From Pseudomonadota bacterium (GTDB lineage Bacteria; Pseudomonadota; Gammaproteobacteria; Steroidobacterales; Steroidobacteraceae), in contig JAFEDW010000008.1 of assembly GCA_018241455.1 (NCBI GenBank), forward strand, positions 1 through 20,909: a stretch of DNA of 20,909 nt, read 5' to 3'. Shown here piece by piece: positions 1-8,366 of the stretch (position 1 is its first letter; each line of letters opens with the position of its first letter). A model generated the notes under the pieces. It made no database searches. It was not told where the DNA came from and saw nothing but the letters and a program-made list of their open reading frames with translations. A program made the translations under genes and the position numbers.

Positions 1-172
1 GCCCGCTGCCGGCGCTGCCGGCGCGGCGGGTGCCGCGGGTGCCGCGGCCGGCGGTGGCCTCGAGCCGGCGTCGCCGTTCGTGCGCGCCGACCGCAAGGTC
101 GGGCGCAATGAACCCTGCCCCTGCGGGTCCGGCCGCAAGTTCAAGCAGTGCCACGGTGCGCTCGAGTCTTGA
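1..172 (+). CDS. secA: SecA preprotein translocase ATPase, C-terminal end (partial)
   Basis: Only the last 56 codons are present (reading frame starts at base 2, stop TGA 170-172). SecA is the cytosolic ATPase that pushes unfolded preproteins through SecYEG. What is visible is the extreme C-terminus: a low-complexity linker of repeated Ala-Ala-Gly, then a short basic stretch, then the SEC-C zinc motif CPCGSGRKFKQCHG (Cys-X-Cys-X8-Cys-His), which in SecA binds Zn and contacts SecB and phospholipid. SEC-C motifs also occur in unrelated small proteins. The identification as SecA therefore leans on the linker-plus-terminal-motif arrangement and on mutT following directly, as in E. coli. The upstream body of the protein lies outside the window. 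The next gene starts at or before the stop codon, so secA and mutT are probably co-transcribed. Confidence 0.88.
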   Translation, partial: PAAGAAGAAGAAGAAAGGGLEPASPFVRADRKVGRNEPCPCGSGRKFKQCHGALES

Positions 173-573
173 AACCGACGGTGCGCGTGGTGGCGGCGGT
201 GATGCATGACGCGCACCAGCGCGTGCTGGTGACACAGCGCACGGCAGGCAAGCCGCTCGCCGGCCAGTGGGAGTTTCCGGGCGGCAAGGTCGAGATGGGC
301 GAGCCGGAAGCGGCCGCGCTCCGTCGCGAGTTGCAGGAAGAGCTCGGCGTGCAGGTGGGCGCCGCGCGCGCCATGTTCGAACTGCGGCACGAGTACCCGG
401 AGCGGCACGTCGAATTGTCGGTGTGGATGGTCGATGCGTACGCGGGTGAGCCGCGTGGCCTCGAGGGCCAGCCGCTGCGCTGGGAGTACCCGTCGGCGCT
501 GCGCGAGCTGCCGCTGCTGCCCGCCGACCTGCCCATCATCGACTGGCTCGAGAACACCGGATTGGCAAGCTGA
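169..573 (+). CDS. mutT: MutT-like 8-oxo-dGTP diphosphatase (Nudix hydrolase)
   Basis: A 134-residue Nudix protein. MutT hydrolyses 8-oxo-dGTP to the monophosphate and so keeps oxidised guanine out of DNA. The complete Nudix box is present: GGKVEMGE, seven residues, then RELQEELGV (G-X5-E-X7-REUXEEXGU), with the catalytic glutamates in REXXEE. Flanking landmarks match E. coli MutT: EFPGGK before the box, the EYPERHVEL strand after it, and a GLEGQPLRW segment near the end. The start is uncertain. I chose TTG at 169, which overlaps the secA stop (TTGA) and gives the family-typical N-terminus (M)KPTVRVVAAVMHD. GTG at 148 and GTG at 181 are the alternatives, and none has a convincing Shine-Dalgarno sequence, which suggests translational coupling to secA. 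The length is normal for the family. Some homologues fuse a thiamine-phosphate synthase domain, which is absent here. Confidence 0.88.
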   Translation: MKPTVRVVAAVMHDAHQRVLVTQRTAGKPLAGQWEFPGGKVEMGEPEAAALRRELQEELGVQVGAARAMFELRHEYPERHVELSVWMVDAYAGEPRGLEGQPLRWEYPSALRELPLLPADLPIIDWLENTGLAS

Positions 574-585
574 GAGGAACACACG

Positions 586-966
586 ATGGCCCAGGAACCC
601 GGGATGCCCGACATCCAGATGGATGCGAACACGCTGTACCGTGATGAGCTGTACACCGATCGCAAGGCCGGCACGATTCGCCGCCTCACGCCGGTGACGG
701 CAGAGGGTCACCCCGACCCGGCGCGCACCGTGCTGTATTCAGGCCAGACGCAGTTGTTGACGCCGGGCGGCGTGCTGCCGCTGTCGTTCGACATCGAGGC
801 CAATTCGCTCGCCGAAGCCGTGCAGCATTTTCCGGCCGCGGTGCACGCGGCGCTCGAGCAGGCGATCGAAGAGGCGCGTGAGTACCGCCGCGAGGCCTCG
901 TCGCGCATCGTGGTGCCCGATGTCGCCGGCGGGGCGATCCCCGGCGGCGGCAAGATCAAGCTCTAG
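586..966 (+). CDS. Conserved-looking hypothetical protein, 126 residues
   Basis: I do not recognise the family. ATG at 586 has a good ribosome-binding sequence, GAGAGGA at 572-578, overlapping the mutT stop, so the gene is the third member of a secA-mutT transcript. The protein is soluble and mildly acidic, with no signal peptide or membrane segment. Visible parts: a short N-terminus; a segment rich in Arg/Thr and beta-strand-like stretches (TIRRLTPVT, RTVLYSGQTQLLTPGGVLPLSFDIEA, residues ~30-75); an amphipathic, Glu/Arg-rich helix (about 77-104); and a tail ending in a Gly-rich IPGGGKIKL. The ordered composition, the strong start and the tight spacing argue for a real gene. It ends 4 bases before the stop codon of the convergent ald gene, leaving no room for an ordinary terminator. 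Function unknown. Confidence 0.8.
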   Translation: MAQEPGMPDIQMDANTLYRDELYTDRKAGTIRRLTPVTAEGHPDPARTVLYSGQTQLLTPGGVLPLSFDIEANSLAEAVQHFPAAVHAALEQAIEEAREYRREASSRIVVPDVAGGAIPGGGKIKL

Positions 967-970
967 GCGA

Positions 971-2080
971 TCAGACCTTGACCGGCGCCGGCACCGGCAG
1001 GCCCAGGTCGCGCGCGACCGCGGCGTGCACGACGCGGCCGTCGATGACGTTCAGGCCGTTGCGCAGGCCCGCATCGGCCGCGAGCGCATCCTTCCAGCCC
1101 TTGTCCGCGAGCGCCTTCACGTAGGGGAGCGTGGCGTTGTTGAGCGCCTGCGCCGAGCTGCGCGCCACGGCGCCCGGCATGTTCGTGACGCAGTAATGCG
1201 TCACGCCGTGCAGCGTGTAGACCGGATCCGAATGCGTGGTCGGCTTGCTGGTCGCGAAGCACCCGCCCTGGTCGATCGCGATGTCGACGACCACCGACCC
1301 GGCGCGCATCCGCTTGATCATCGCCTCGGTCACGAGCTTCGGCGCCGCCGCGCCCGGGATCAGCACCGCGCCGATCACCAGGTCCGCTTCCGTCACGGCG
1401 CGCTCGATCGATTCCGCGGTGGAATAGATCGTCTGCACCGCGCCGTGGAACTGCACGTCGAGTGCGCGCAGGCGCGGCAGCGAGCGGTCGATGACGGTGA
1501 CGTCGGCACGCAGGCCATGCGCCATCTCGACGGCATTGGTGCCGGCGACGCCGCCGCCGATGACGACCACCCTGGCCGGCGGGATGCCGGCCACGCCGCC
1601 CAGCAGCACGCCGCGTCCGCCCTGCGCCTTCTGCAGGTAATGGGCGCCGACCTGGATCGACATGCGTCCGGCCACTTCGCTCATCGGCACCAGCAGCGGC
1701 AGCGAACCGTCGGCCGCGGTGACGGTCTCGTAGGCGATCGCGACCGCGCCGGATTTCATCAGGCCATCGGCTTGCGCGCGGTCAGCCGCGAGATGCAGGT
1801 AGGTGAACAGCGTCTGGCCGGGGCGCAGCATCGCGCACTCGGCGAGTTGCGGCTCCTTGACCTTGACGACCATGTCGCTGCCGGCGAACACGGTGGCGGC
1901 GTCCGGTGCCAGCTTTGCGCCGGCGGCGCGGTAGTCCTCGTCGCTGCAGCCAACGCCGGCGCCGGCGCCGCTCTGCACGGTGACCGTGTGGCCGCCCTGC
2001 GTGAGCTCGCGCACCGAAGCGGGCATCAGCCCGACGCGATATTCATGGATCTTGATTTCGGAAGGGACGCCGATACGCAT
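971..2080 (-). CDS. ald: Alanine dehydrogenase (NAD+)
   Basis: A 369-residue enzyme interconverting L-alanine + NAD+ and pyruvate + NH4+ + NADH, normally used to catabolise alanine or assimilate ammonium. It aligns along its whole length with the Bacillus/Mycobacterium Ald family. Features include the N-terminal GVPSEIKIHEYRVGL (substrate-binding Arg15), KVKEP with Lys75, YLHL with catalytic His96, the Rossmann dinucleotide fold IGGGVAGTNA (about 174-183), and the late VVDIAIDQGG segment that carries the catalytic Asp. No key residue is missing. ATG at 2080 has a strong GGAGG (2093-2089) eight bases upstream. The gene is divergent from an Lrp/AsnC-type regulator with a 126-bp shared upstream region, the usual arrangement for a locally controlled amino-acid gene. 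E. coli has no ald here, so the pair looks inserted between mutT and yacG. Confidence 0.95.
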   Translation of the reverse strand: MRIGVPSEIKIHEYRVGLMPASVRELTQGGHTVTVQSGAGAGVGCSDEDYRAAGAKLAPDAATVFAGSDMVVKVKEPQLAECAMLRPGQTLFTYLHLAADRAQADGLMKSGAVAIAYETVTAADGSLPLLVPMSEVAGRMSIQVGAHYLQKAQGGRGVLLGGVAGIPPARVVVIGGGVAGTNAVEMAHGLRADVTVIDRSLPRLRALDVQFHGAVQTIYSTAESIERAVTEADLVIGAVLIPGAAAPKLVTEAMIKRMRAGSVVVDIAIDQGGCFATSKPTTHSDPVYTLHGVTHYCVTNMPGAVARSSAQALNNATLPYVKALADKGWKDALAADAGLRNGLNVIDGRVVHAAVARDLGLPVPAPVKV

Positions 2081-2102
2081 GGGTCAGACCTCCAGTATGA
2101 AG

Positions 2103-2117
2103 GCGCGTATTGTGCTC
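2103..2117. promoter_or_regulatory. Possible Lrp-type operator, ald side
   Basis: The sequence GCGCGTATTGTGCTC matches the E. coli Lrp consensus YAGHAWATTWTDCTR at 10 of 15 positions by eye, mainly in the right half. It lies 23 bases upstream of the ald start codon and could position an Lrp-like regulator near the ald promoter. The match is modest and the local regulator need not share E. coli specificity. Confidence 0.3.
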
Positions 2118-2169
2118 CCGCGCGGTCGCAGGGAATTGCGAATCAGGCGCCTTTCGGGCCAGAAAGTGG

Positions 2170-2184
2170 CAGAATATTCGAAAC
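2170..2184. promoter_or_regulatory. Possible Lrp-type operator, regulator side
   Basis: The sequence CAGAATATTCGAAAC matches the left nine positions of the Lrp consensus YAGHAWATTWTDCTR and then diverges. It includes the 8-bp palindrome GAATATTC (2172-2179), which stands out in this GC-rich DNA. It lies 22 bases upstream of the regulator ATG, where binding would allow autoregulation. A second, weaker match lies 67 bases away on the ald side. The site is inferred from sequence resemblance only. Confidence 0.4.
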
Positions 2185-2206
2185 AACAGCCATTTGGTGG
2201 CAGTTT

Positions 2207-2668
2207 ATGCAACTGGATCGCACGGACCGCAAGCTGCTCGCCGAGCTGCAGGCCGACGGCAGCATCGCCAATGCCGCGCTCGCGCTGCGCGTCGGCCTGT
2301 CAGAGTCCGCCTGCCTGCGGCGCGTCAAGCTGCTCGAGCGCGCCGGCGTCATCGAACGCTACACGGCGGTGCTGAATCCGGCCAAGGTCGGCATCAGCGT
2401 CAGCTTCGTCGTGCGCATCACGCTGAAAGGGCAGACCGATCGCGACCTCGGCGCCTTCGAGCAGGCGGTGTGCCGCGTGCCCGAGGTGACCGAGTGCTAC
2501 CTGACGACCGGTGAATCCGACTACATGCTGCGCGTCGTCGCGCGCAGCGCCGCCGATTTCGAGCGGCTGCACAGCAAGGTGCTGACGAAACTGCCGGGCG
2601 TGGCGCGTGTCGATTCGAGCTTCGTGCTGCGCCCGGTCGTCAAGCAGGCCGGCCTGCCGCTCGACTGA
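2207..2668 (+). CDS. Lrp/AsnC-family transcriptional regulator
   Basis: A 153-residue protein with the standard two-part Lrp/AsnC layout. The N-terminal winged helix-turn-helix begins MQLDRTDRKLLAELQADG and has its recognition helix around SESACLRRVKLLERAGVI (about 30-48). The C-terminal RAM/AsnC effector domain (about 65-140) carries the characteristic VTECYLTTGESDYMLRVV segment, which forms the amino-acid pocket and dimer interface. I chose ATG at 2207 because MQLDRTDRKLL is the family-typical start; its ribosome-binding sequence is weak. The gene is divergent from ald, and AldR/Lrp-type proteins that activate ald in response to alanine are known in other bacteria, so control of ald is the likely role. 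The actual ligand cannot be read from the sequence. It is convergent with yacG. Confidence 0.93.
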   Translation: MQLDRTDRKLLAELQADGSIANAALALRVGLSESACLRRVKLLERAGVIERYTAVLNPAKVGISVSFVVRITLKGQTDRDLGAFEQAVCRVPEVTECYLTTGESDYMLRVVARSAADFERLHSKVLTKLPGVARVDSSFVLRPVVKQAGLPLD

Positions 2669-2676
2669 AAACACGC

Positions 2677-2706
2677 CGCGGTTGCCGGCGATCCCCGGCG
2701 GCCGCG
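2677..2706. terminator. GC-rich hairpin between convergent lrp-type gene and yacG
   Basis: An imperfect stem, CGCGG-tt-GCCGG / CCGGC-gg-CCGCG, with a 6-base loop (cgatcc) fills the 43-bp gap between the stop codons at 2668 and 2712. It is symmetrical and could stop transcription from both sides. There is no U-run on either strand, so it is a weak intrinsic terminator at best. Confidence 0.45.
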
Positions 2707-2711
2707 CGACA

Positions 2712-2918
2712 TCAATCGCGCTTTGGCGTCGTGGCCGGGTCCGGCGAGGCGGCCGATTCGTCGAGCGGCTCGCCGGGTATCGCGTGCTTCTCGGTGAGCC
2801 AGGCGCCGAGGTCGACCAGCTTGCAGCGCTCGCTGCAGAACGGGCGCCACGGAAATTCCTCGCTCCATTCGATCGGCCGCTGGCAGGTGGGGCAGGCCAG
2901 TTGCGACGGCGGGCTCAT
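2712..2918 (-). CDS. yacG: DNA gyrase inhibitor YacG (zinc-binding)
   Basis: A 68-residue protein. YacG binds GyrB and blocks gyrase-DNA contact; it is a small cytosolic zinc protein. The zinc ligands are all present, Cys9-X2-Cys12 and Cys28-X3-Cys32, within CPTCQRPIEWSEEFPWRPFCSERCKLVDLGAWL, a strong match to the family. The acidic, Pro-rich tail (about 50-68) is poorly conserved, as in other members. ATG at 2918 is the only start that gives the family N-terminus; a longer open frame to 3164 runs into zapD and was not used. It is the last gene of the pilBCD-coaE-zapD-yacG string, 28 bases after zapD. In E. coli yacG sits next to mutT, but here the ald/lrp pair lies between them. Confidence 0.93.
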   Translation of the reverse strand: MSPPSQLACPTCQRPIEWSEEFPWRPFCSERCKLVDLGAWLTEKHAIPGEPLDESAASPDPATTPKRD

Positions 2919-2946
2919 GCGATCAGCGCAGCGCGCGCGGGCTCCC

Positions 2947-3750
2947 TCAGGGACAACAGGTGAGCACGAAGGGCACGTCGGCCTCGGTCTGCTTCGGCCG
3001 GCTGTCGATGTCGGTCCACTCGAGGAAGCGCATGCTGCAGCGGTAGTGGCTGCCGCTGATCTCGGGGTACAGCCGCACGCCCGCGGGCAGCGTGATGCGC
3101 AGCAGCTGGTACGGCGTCTCGCGGTCGAAGGCGACATTGAACACGCCGCCCTTCGCCACTTCATCGCGCGAGCGCCCGTTCTGGCGCGTCAGCCACAGCA
3201 GTTCGGCGATCGCGTCGCACAGCGGACGCAACAGGCCCTGCCAGCGCACGAAGGCTTCCATGCGCACCGTGTCGGGCTGGTTGAGCCAGAAATAATAATC
3301 GGGCAGGTCGAACTCGCAGGTACCTCCGGGGATTGCGCTGCGGTGCTTGATCGCCGCGAGGAATTCGGAATCGCGCAGCGGTTGCAGCCAGGCGGCGCCC
3401 GCCGCCGACAGGTCGGAGCGCAGCCGGATCAGGTTGCTCATCAGCGCGCGCAGGCGCGCGGCGTCGATGCCCGGATGGTTCTGGTAGTCGTTGAGCTTGG
3501 CGAGGTGGCGCTCGAGCTCCTTCAGCACATCGCTCCGCACATCGCCGCGCATCGCGATCGCCAGCATGTCGAGCAGGCTCGACATCGCCGCGCGGCTTCC
3601 CCAACTGCTGGCCTTGTCGTTGTGGTACAGCGACTGGCTGTAGAGGAAGTCGAGCCGCAGGAAGGTGCGCAGCCGCTCGTTCAGCGGCTGCTCGTACACG
3701 GTCGGCTCTGCGCTGGCGGCCGTGGCCGCCTCGCGACGGGAGGCATTCAT
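2947..3750 (-). CDS. zapD: Cell division protein ZapD (FtsZ-bundling factor)
   Basis: A 267-residue protein. ZapD (YacF) cross-links FtsZ filaments and stabilises the division ring. It aligns with E. coli ZapD over its length: YEQPLNERLRTFLRLDFL at the start, VLKELERH...NHPGID in the helical part, the hallmark SAIPGGTCEFDLPDYYFWL (about 138-156), and a C-terminal beta domain with LYPEISGSHYRCSMRF ending in Cys-Cys-Pro (E. coli ends in Cys-Cys). The protein has an extra ~17 residues before the conserved start. ATG at 3750 is 4 bases beyond the coaE stop, so the genes are coupled. Its presence in a pilus operon matches the ancestral gammaproteobacterial gene order and does not by itself imply a pilus role. 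Confidence 0.95.
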   Translation of the reverse strand: MNASRREAATAASAEPTVYEQPLNERLRTFLRLDFLYSQSLYHNDKASSWGSRAAMSSLLDMLAIAMRGDVRSDVLKELERHLAKLNDYQNHPGIDAARLRALMSNLIRLRSDLSAAGAAWLQPLRDSEFLAAIKHRSAIPGGTCEFDLPDYYFWLNQPDTVRMEAFVRWQGLLRPLCDAIAELLWLTRQNGRSRDEVAKGGVFNVAFDRETPYQLLRITLPAGVRLYPEISGSHYRCSMRFLEWTDIDSRPKQTEADVPFVLTCCP

Positions 3751-3754
3751 CCGG

Positions 3755-4389
<635 letters not shown>

Positions 4390-4390
<1 letters not shown>

Positions 4391-5334
4391 CAACGTCGGC
4401 CGTACAGGCCCAGGTAGGCGTCGACCCACTGCGGGCCCCATATCATCGCCAGCCAGCCGGCCGCGGCGAGGAACGGGCCGAAGGGCATCGGCACGCCGCG
4501 GCGGTGGCGGCCCGTGGCGATCAACGCTATGCCGACCACAGCGCCGGCCAGCGCCGACATCAGCACGATCGGCAGCAGCATGCGGGCGCCGAGCCAGGCG
4601 CCGAGCGCCGCCAGCAACTTGAAGTCGCCGTAACCCATGCCTTCCTTGCCGGTGGCCAGGCGGAACACGTGGTAGACGATCCACAGGCTGAGGTAACCGA
4701 TCGCGGCGCCGGAGATCGCCGCGGACGGGCTCACGGGCAGGCTGGCGCCCGCGCCGCTGCCGCCGTCCAACGCAAAACCAGCGCCCGTGAACAGCGAGGC
4801 GACGAGTCCGGCCCACAGCAAGGGCAGCGTGATGGCATCCGGCAGCAGCTGGCGGTCGAGATCGATGCCGGTCAGCGCGATCAGCGTCCAGGTGATGCCG
4901 AGCGCGGCAGCGGCCGTCCAGCCGAATCCGAATTTCCACGCGACCGCGGCGCTCATCAGCGCCGTCGCCAACTCGACGAGCGGATAGCGCACGCTGATCG
5001 GCGCCTTGCAGTTCGCGCATCGGCCACGCAGCCACAACCAGCTCAGCACCGGGATGTTCTGCCACGACTTGATCGGCGCGTGGCAGGACGGGCACGCCGA
5101 GCGCGGCACGATCAGGTTGTAGGGGCCGGCGACCTGCGTCGTGACGTGCGCACCCGCGTCGTCGGCCACGGCGCCCGCGTGCGCCGCGTACTCGCTGGCC
5201 TGCTCGCGCCATTGGCGCTCGAGCATGATTGGCAGGCGATGGATGACGACGTTGATGAAACTGCCGACCAGCAGCCCAATGACGCCCGCCAGCGCGACCC
5301 AGGCCGCGGGTACTTGGCTGAGCAGTTCGAACAC
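4390..5334 (-). CDS. pilD: Type IV prepilin peptidase / N-methyltransferase
   Basis: A 314-residue polytopic inner-membrane aspartic protease. It cleaves prepilins after the leader Gly and methylates the new N-terminal Phe. The N-terminal methylase part has GSFINVVIHRLP (24-35) and two zinc Cys pairs (Cys81-X2-Cys84, Cys106-X2-Cys109). The peptidase part has the first catalytic Asp region, IDLDRQLLPD (157-166), and the second motif GMGYGDFK with Asp237. The C-terminal MPFGPFLAAAGW matches the family. The protein is slightly longer than Pseudomonas PilD (about 290) because of extra residues near 45-70 and a Gly/Ala/Ser stretch near 185-204. The start is GTG at 5334, ten bases after the pilC stop, without a clear ribosome-binding sequence, so coupling is likely. 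Its obvious substrate here is PilA. Confidence 0.96.
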
Positions 5335-5344
5335 GGAGTGAACG

Positions 5345-6577
5345 CTAGACGACGGAACCGAGCTTGAAGATCGGCAGGTACATCGCGATGACGAGGCTGC
5401 CGACCAGCACGCCGAGGATCGCCATGATCAGCGGCTCGAGCAGGCTCGACATGCTGTCGACCGCGTTGTCGACGTCTTCCTCGTAGAAGCCGGCCACCTT
5501 GCCCGACATCGAATCGAGCGAACCCGATTCCTCGCCGACCGCGATCATCTGCACCACCATGTTCGGGAACAGGCCGGTGTTCTCCATCGCGCGCTGCAGA
5601 CGTTGGCCGGTCGCGACTTCGTCGCGCATCTTCATGACCGCGTCTTCGTACACGATATTGCCGGTGGCGCCGGCCACCGACTCGAGCGCCTCGACCAGCG
5701 GCACGCCGGCCGCGAACATCGTCGAGAGCGTGCGCGCGAAGCGTGCGATCGCGGCCTTGTTGAGGATCGGGCCGATGATCGGGACCTTGAGCGACAGGCG
5801 GTCCATGGTTTCGCGCATCTTGCGCGAACGCTTGTAGGTGTACGCAAAGAAATACACGCCCGCACCGAGCACGATGATGATGTAGGCGCCGTAGCTCTGC
5901 ACGAACTTCGACAGGTTGATGACCGCCTGCGTGAAGGCCGGCAGGTCGGCGCCGAAGCCCTTGAACAGGCTCTCGAACTGCGGGATCACGAAGATCAGCA
6001 GGATCATGGTCACGATCAGCGCCACGACCAGCACGGCCGCCGGATAGAACAGCGCCTTCTTGACCTTCTTCTTGATCGCCTCGGTCTTTTCCTTGTAGGT
6101 CGCGATCTTGTCCAGGAGCGACTCCAACGCACCAGCTTGTTCACCTGCTTCTGTCAGGTTCACGTAAAGGTCGTCGAAATGCAGCGGATGCTTGGCCAGC
6201 GACTCATGCAGCGAGGTGCCGCCCTCGATGTCGGACTTGATCTCGAGGATCAGCTTCTGCATCGCCGGCTTCTCGTGCCCGGCGCCGATGATCTCGAAGG
6301 CCTGCACCAGCGGAATGCCGGCGCCCAGCATCGTGGCGAGCTGGCGGCTGAAGATCGCGATGTCGCCCGCGTCGACCTTGCCGCCCGGACCGCTGCGCTG
6401 CGACTGTTTACGGATGCGGGTCGCCGCGATGCCCTGCCGGCGCAGTTCGCCGCGCAGGGCCTGCTCGTTCTGCGCCACGGTGCGGCCCTTGACCTTCTGG
6501 CCCTTCCGGTCGCGTCCCTCCCAGCTGAAGGGCACGTCGCGCTGCGTGCTGCGGATTGCGGTGCTTGCCTGGGCCAT
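5345..6577 (-). CDS. pilC: Type IV pilus inner-membrane platform protein PilC
   Basis: A 410-residue member of the GspF/PilC family, the inner-membrane platform that couples the PilB motor to pilin insertion. After a polar N-terminus (FSWEGRDRKGQKVKG) come two tandem T2SSF helical domains. The first is about 72-195 (FSRQLATMLGAGIPLVQAFEII, then LYVNLTEAGEQAGALE). The second is about 275-400 (FARTLSTMFAAGVPLVEALESV, then MIAVGEESGSLDSM). Hydrophobic segments lie at about 185-210, 235-255 and 378-405. ATG at 6577 has an AGGA formed by the pilB stop region seven bases upstream. The gene is complete, with no missing landmark, and sits in the fixed order pilB-pilC-pilD. Confidence 0.97.
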   Translation of the reverse strand: MAQASTAIRSTQRDVPFSWEGRDRKGQKVKGRTVAQNEQALRGELRRQGIAATRIRKQSQRSGPGGKVDAGDIAIFSRQLATMLGAGIPLVQAFEIIGAGHEKPAMQKLILEIKSDIEGGTSLHESLAKHPLHFDDLYVNLTEAGEQAGALESLLDKIATYKEKTEAIKKKVKKALFYPAAVLVVALIVTMILLIFVIPQFESLFKGFGADLPAFTQAVINLSKFVQSYGAYIIIVLGAGVYFFAYTYKRSRKMRETMDRLSLKVPIIGPILNKAAIARFARTLSTMFAAGVPLVEALESVAGATGNIVYEDAVMKMRDEVATGQRLQRAMENTGLFPNMVVQMIAVGEESGSLDSMSGKVAGFYEEDVDNAVDSMSSLLEPLIMAILGVLVGSLVIAMYLPIFKLGSVV

Positions 6578-6584
6578 GGGATTC

Positions 6585-8324
6585 CTATTCGATCGTGACG
6601 CTGTTGATTTCGGCGATGCTGGTCATACCGGCCTTGACCTTCTCGAGGCCGGCGCGGCGCAAGTCCCACACGCCTTCCTTGTTCGCCTGGTCGGCGATGT
6701 CGATCGCGTTGCCGCCGGTCATGATGATGCGGCCGATCGCCTCGCTGACTTCCATGACCTGGTAGAGGCCGACGCGGCCCTTGTAGCCGTCGGTGCAGTT
6801 CTGGCAACCCTTCGGCCCGTAGATCTTCAGGCCCGGGATGTCGGCTTCGAGGAAGCCTTCCTTGCGCAGCGCCTCGGCCGGCACTTCGACCAGCTGCTTG
6901 CAGCTGCCGCACAGCCGGCGCGCCAGGCGCTGCGCGATGATCAGGCTGACCGAAGTCGCGATCGCGTAGGGCTTCACGCCCATGTCGATCAGGCGCGTCA
7001 GCGTCTGCGGCGCATCGTTCGTATGGAGCGTGGAGAGCACGAGGTGGCCGGTCTGTGCGGCCTTGATGGCGATCTCCGCCGTCTCGAGGTCGCGGATCTC
7101 ACCGACCATGACCACATCGGGATCTTGTCGCAAGAATGAGCGTAGGGCCGCCGCAAACGTCAGGCCCACCTTGTTGTTGACGTTGACCTGGTTGACGCCC
7201 GGCAGGTTGATTTCCGCCGGGTCTTCCGCGGTCGAGATGTTGGTGTCTTCCTTGTTGAGGATGTTGAGGCCGGTGTACAGCGACACCGTCTTGCCCGAGC
7301 CGGTCGGCCCGGTCACGAGGATCATGCCCTGCGGTTTCGCCAGGTGCTTCATGTACAGGTCTTTCTGCTGCGGCTCGTAGCCCAGCGCATCGATGCCGAG
7401 CATCGCCTGCGAGGCGTCGAGGATACGCAACACGATCTTCTCGCCGAACAGCGTCGGGCACGTGCTCATGCGGAAGTCGATCGCGCGCGTCTTCGACAGG
7501 CGCATCTTGATGCGGCCGTCCTGCGGCACGCGACGCTCGGCGATGTCGAGCCGGCTCATGACTTTCAGGCGCGCGCTGATCTTGCCGGCCAGCTGCACCG
7601 GCGGCTGCGCGACTTCCTTGAGCACGCCGTCCATGCGCAGGCGCACGCGATAGATCTTTTCGTAGGGCTCGAAGTGGATGTCGGAGGCGCCGCGCCGGAT
7701 CGCATCGAGCATGACCTTGTTGACGAAGCGCACGATCGGCGCGTCTTCGACGTCATCGCGCGAGACCGAATCGCCGAGTTCCTCTTCGCCGCCGCTGACC
7801 TCGAGCGCCTCGAGGTCGACGCCTTCCTCGTCGCCGAGGTTCGGCATCGAGGTGTCGGCCTGCTCGATGGCCTTGTCGAGGCACTTCTGCAGCTTGTCGT
7901 CTTCGACGACGATCGCCTCGACCGCGAGGCTGGTCTGGAACTTGATCTCGTCGATCGCGTGCAGGTTGGTCGGGTCGGCCACGCCGAGGAACAGCCGCTT
8001 GCCGCGTTTGAACAGCGGCAACACGCGGTGCTTGGCGAGCAGCTTGTCGCTGACCACCTTGACGGTGTCGAGATCGACGGTAAGTGCGTTCAGGTCGAGC
8101 AGCGGCACGCCGTACTCGGTGGCGGCGGCGAGGGCGATATCGCGCGCGGTCGCCGCGCCGGAGGCAATCAGCTGGGTGACGAAGCTGGTGCGTTTCTCGC
8201 TCGCGGCCTGGAGCGCCGCGTGCATGCCGGACTCGTCGACGACGCCGTCCTGCACCAGGCGCTGCGGCAACCCGCCCAAGCCTGAGCGCGCCGAGCTGAG
8301 AACCTGAGAAACGTTTTCGCTCAT
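6585..8324 (-). CDS. pilB: Type IV pilus extension ATPase PilB
   Basis: A 579-residue hexameric motor that powers pilus assembly. Domains: N-terminal T2SSE_N/MshEN-like region (about 15-150), an acidic linker (about 160-195), and the GspE ATPase core. Motifs: Walker A GPTGSGKT (339-346), Asp box TAEDPAE (365-371), Walker B DPDVVMVGEIRD (401-412), His box TGHLVLSTLHTNDA (425-438), and the tetracysteine zinc site Cys472-X2-Cys475 ... Cys507-X2-Cys510 that marks PilB/GspE and is absent from PilT. ATG at 8324 gives the normal N-terminus (MSENVSQVLSS). A GTG at 8360 in the same frame would add 12 residues and is less likely. It has its own upstream region after the pilA terminator and heads the run pilB-pilC-pilD-coaE-zapD-yacG. 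Confidence 0.97.
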   Translation of the reverse strand: MSENVSQVLSSARSGLGGLPQRLVQDGVVDESGMHAALQAASEKRTSFVTQLIASGAATARDIALAAATEYGVPLLDLNALTVDLDTVKVVSDKLLAKHRVLPLFKRGKRLFLGVADPTNLHAIDEIKFQTSLAVEAIVVEDDKLQKCLDKAIEQADTSMPNLGDEEGVDLEALEVSGGEEELGDSVSRDDVEDAPIVRFVNKVMLDAIRRGASDIHFEPYEKIYRVRLRMDGVLKEVAQPPVQLAGKISARLKVMSRLDIAERRVPQDGRIKMRLSKTRAIDFRMSTCPTLFGEKIVLRILDASQAMLGIDALGYEPQQKDLYMKHLAKPQGMILVTGPTGSGKTVSLYTGLNILNKEDTNISTAEDPAEINLPGVNQVNVNNKVGLTFAAALRSFLRQDPDVVMVGEIRDLETAEIAIKAAQTGHLVLSTLHTNDAPQTLTRLIDMGVKPYAIATSVSLIIAQRLARRLCGSCKQLVEVPAEALRKEGFLEADIPGLKIYGPKGCQNCTDGYKGRVGLYQVMEVSEAIGRIIMTGGNAIDIADQANKEGVWDLRRAGLEKVKAGMTSIAEINSVTIE

Positions 8325-8366
8325 GGACTTAGCAACGACTCCCGCGCGCGATGGCGGCACCTAGTC

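Noticed and set aside
878..2206. Long + strand open frame running antisense through ald into the Lrp-type regulator
   Set aside because: It is a shadow of ald on the opposite strand, made possible by high GC. Its Arg/Asp/His/Ala-rich composition has no domain, and only the last 153 residues (from 2207) are a real gene.
7393..8307. Several + strand open frames antisense to pilB
   Set aside because: They are opposite the conserved PilB core, have no domain and no ribosome-binding site, and reflect third-position GC bias.
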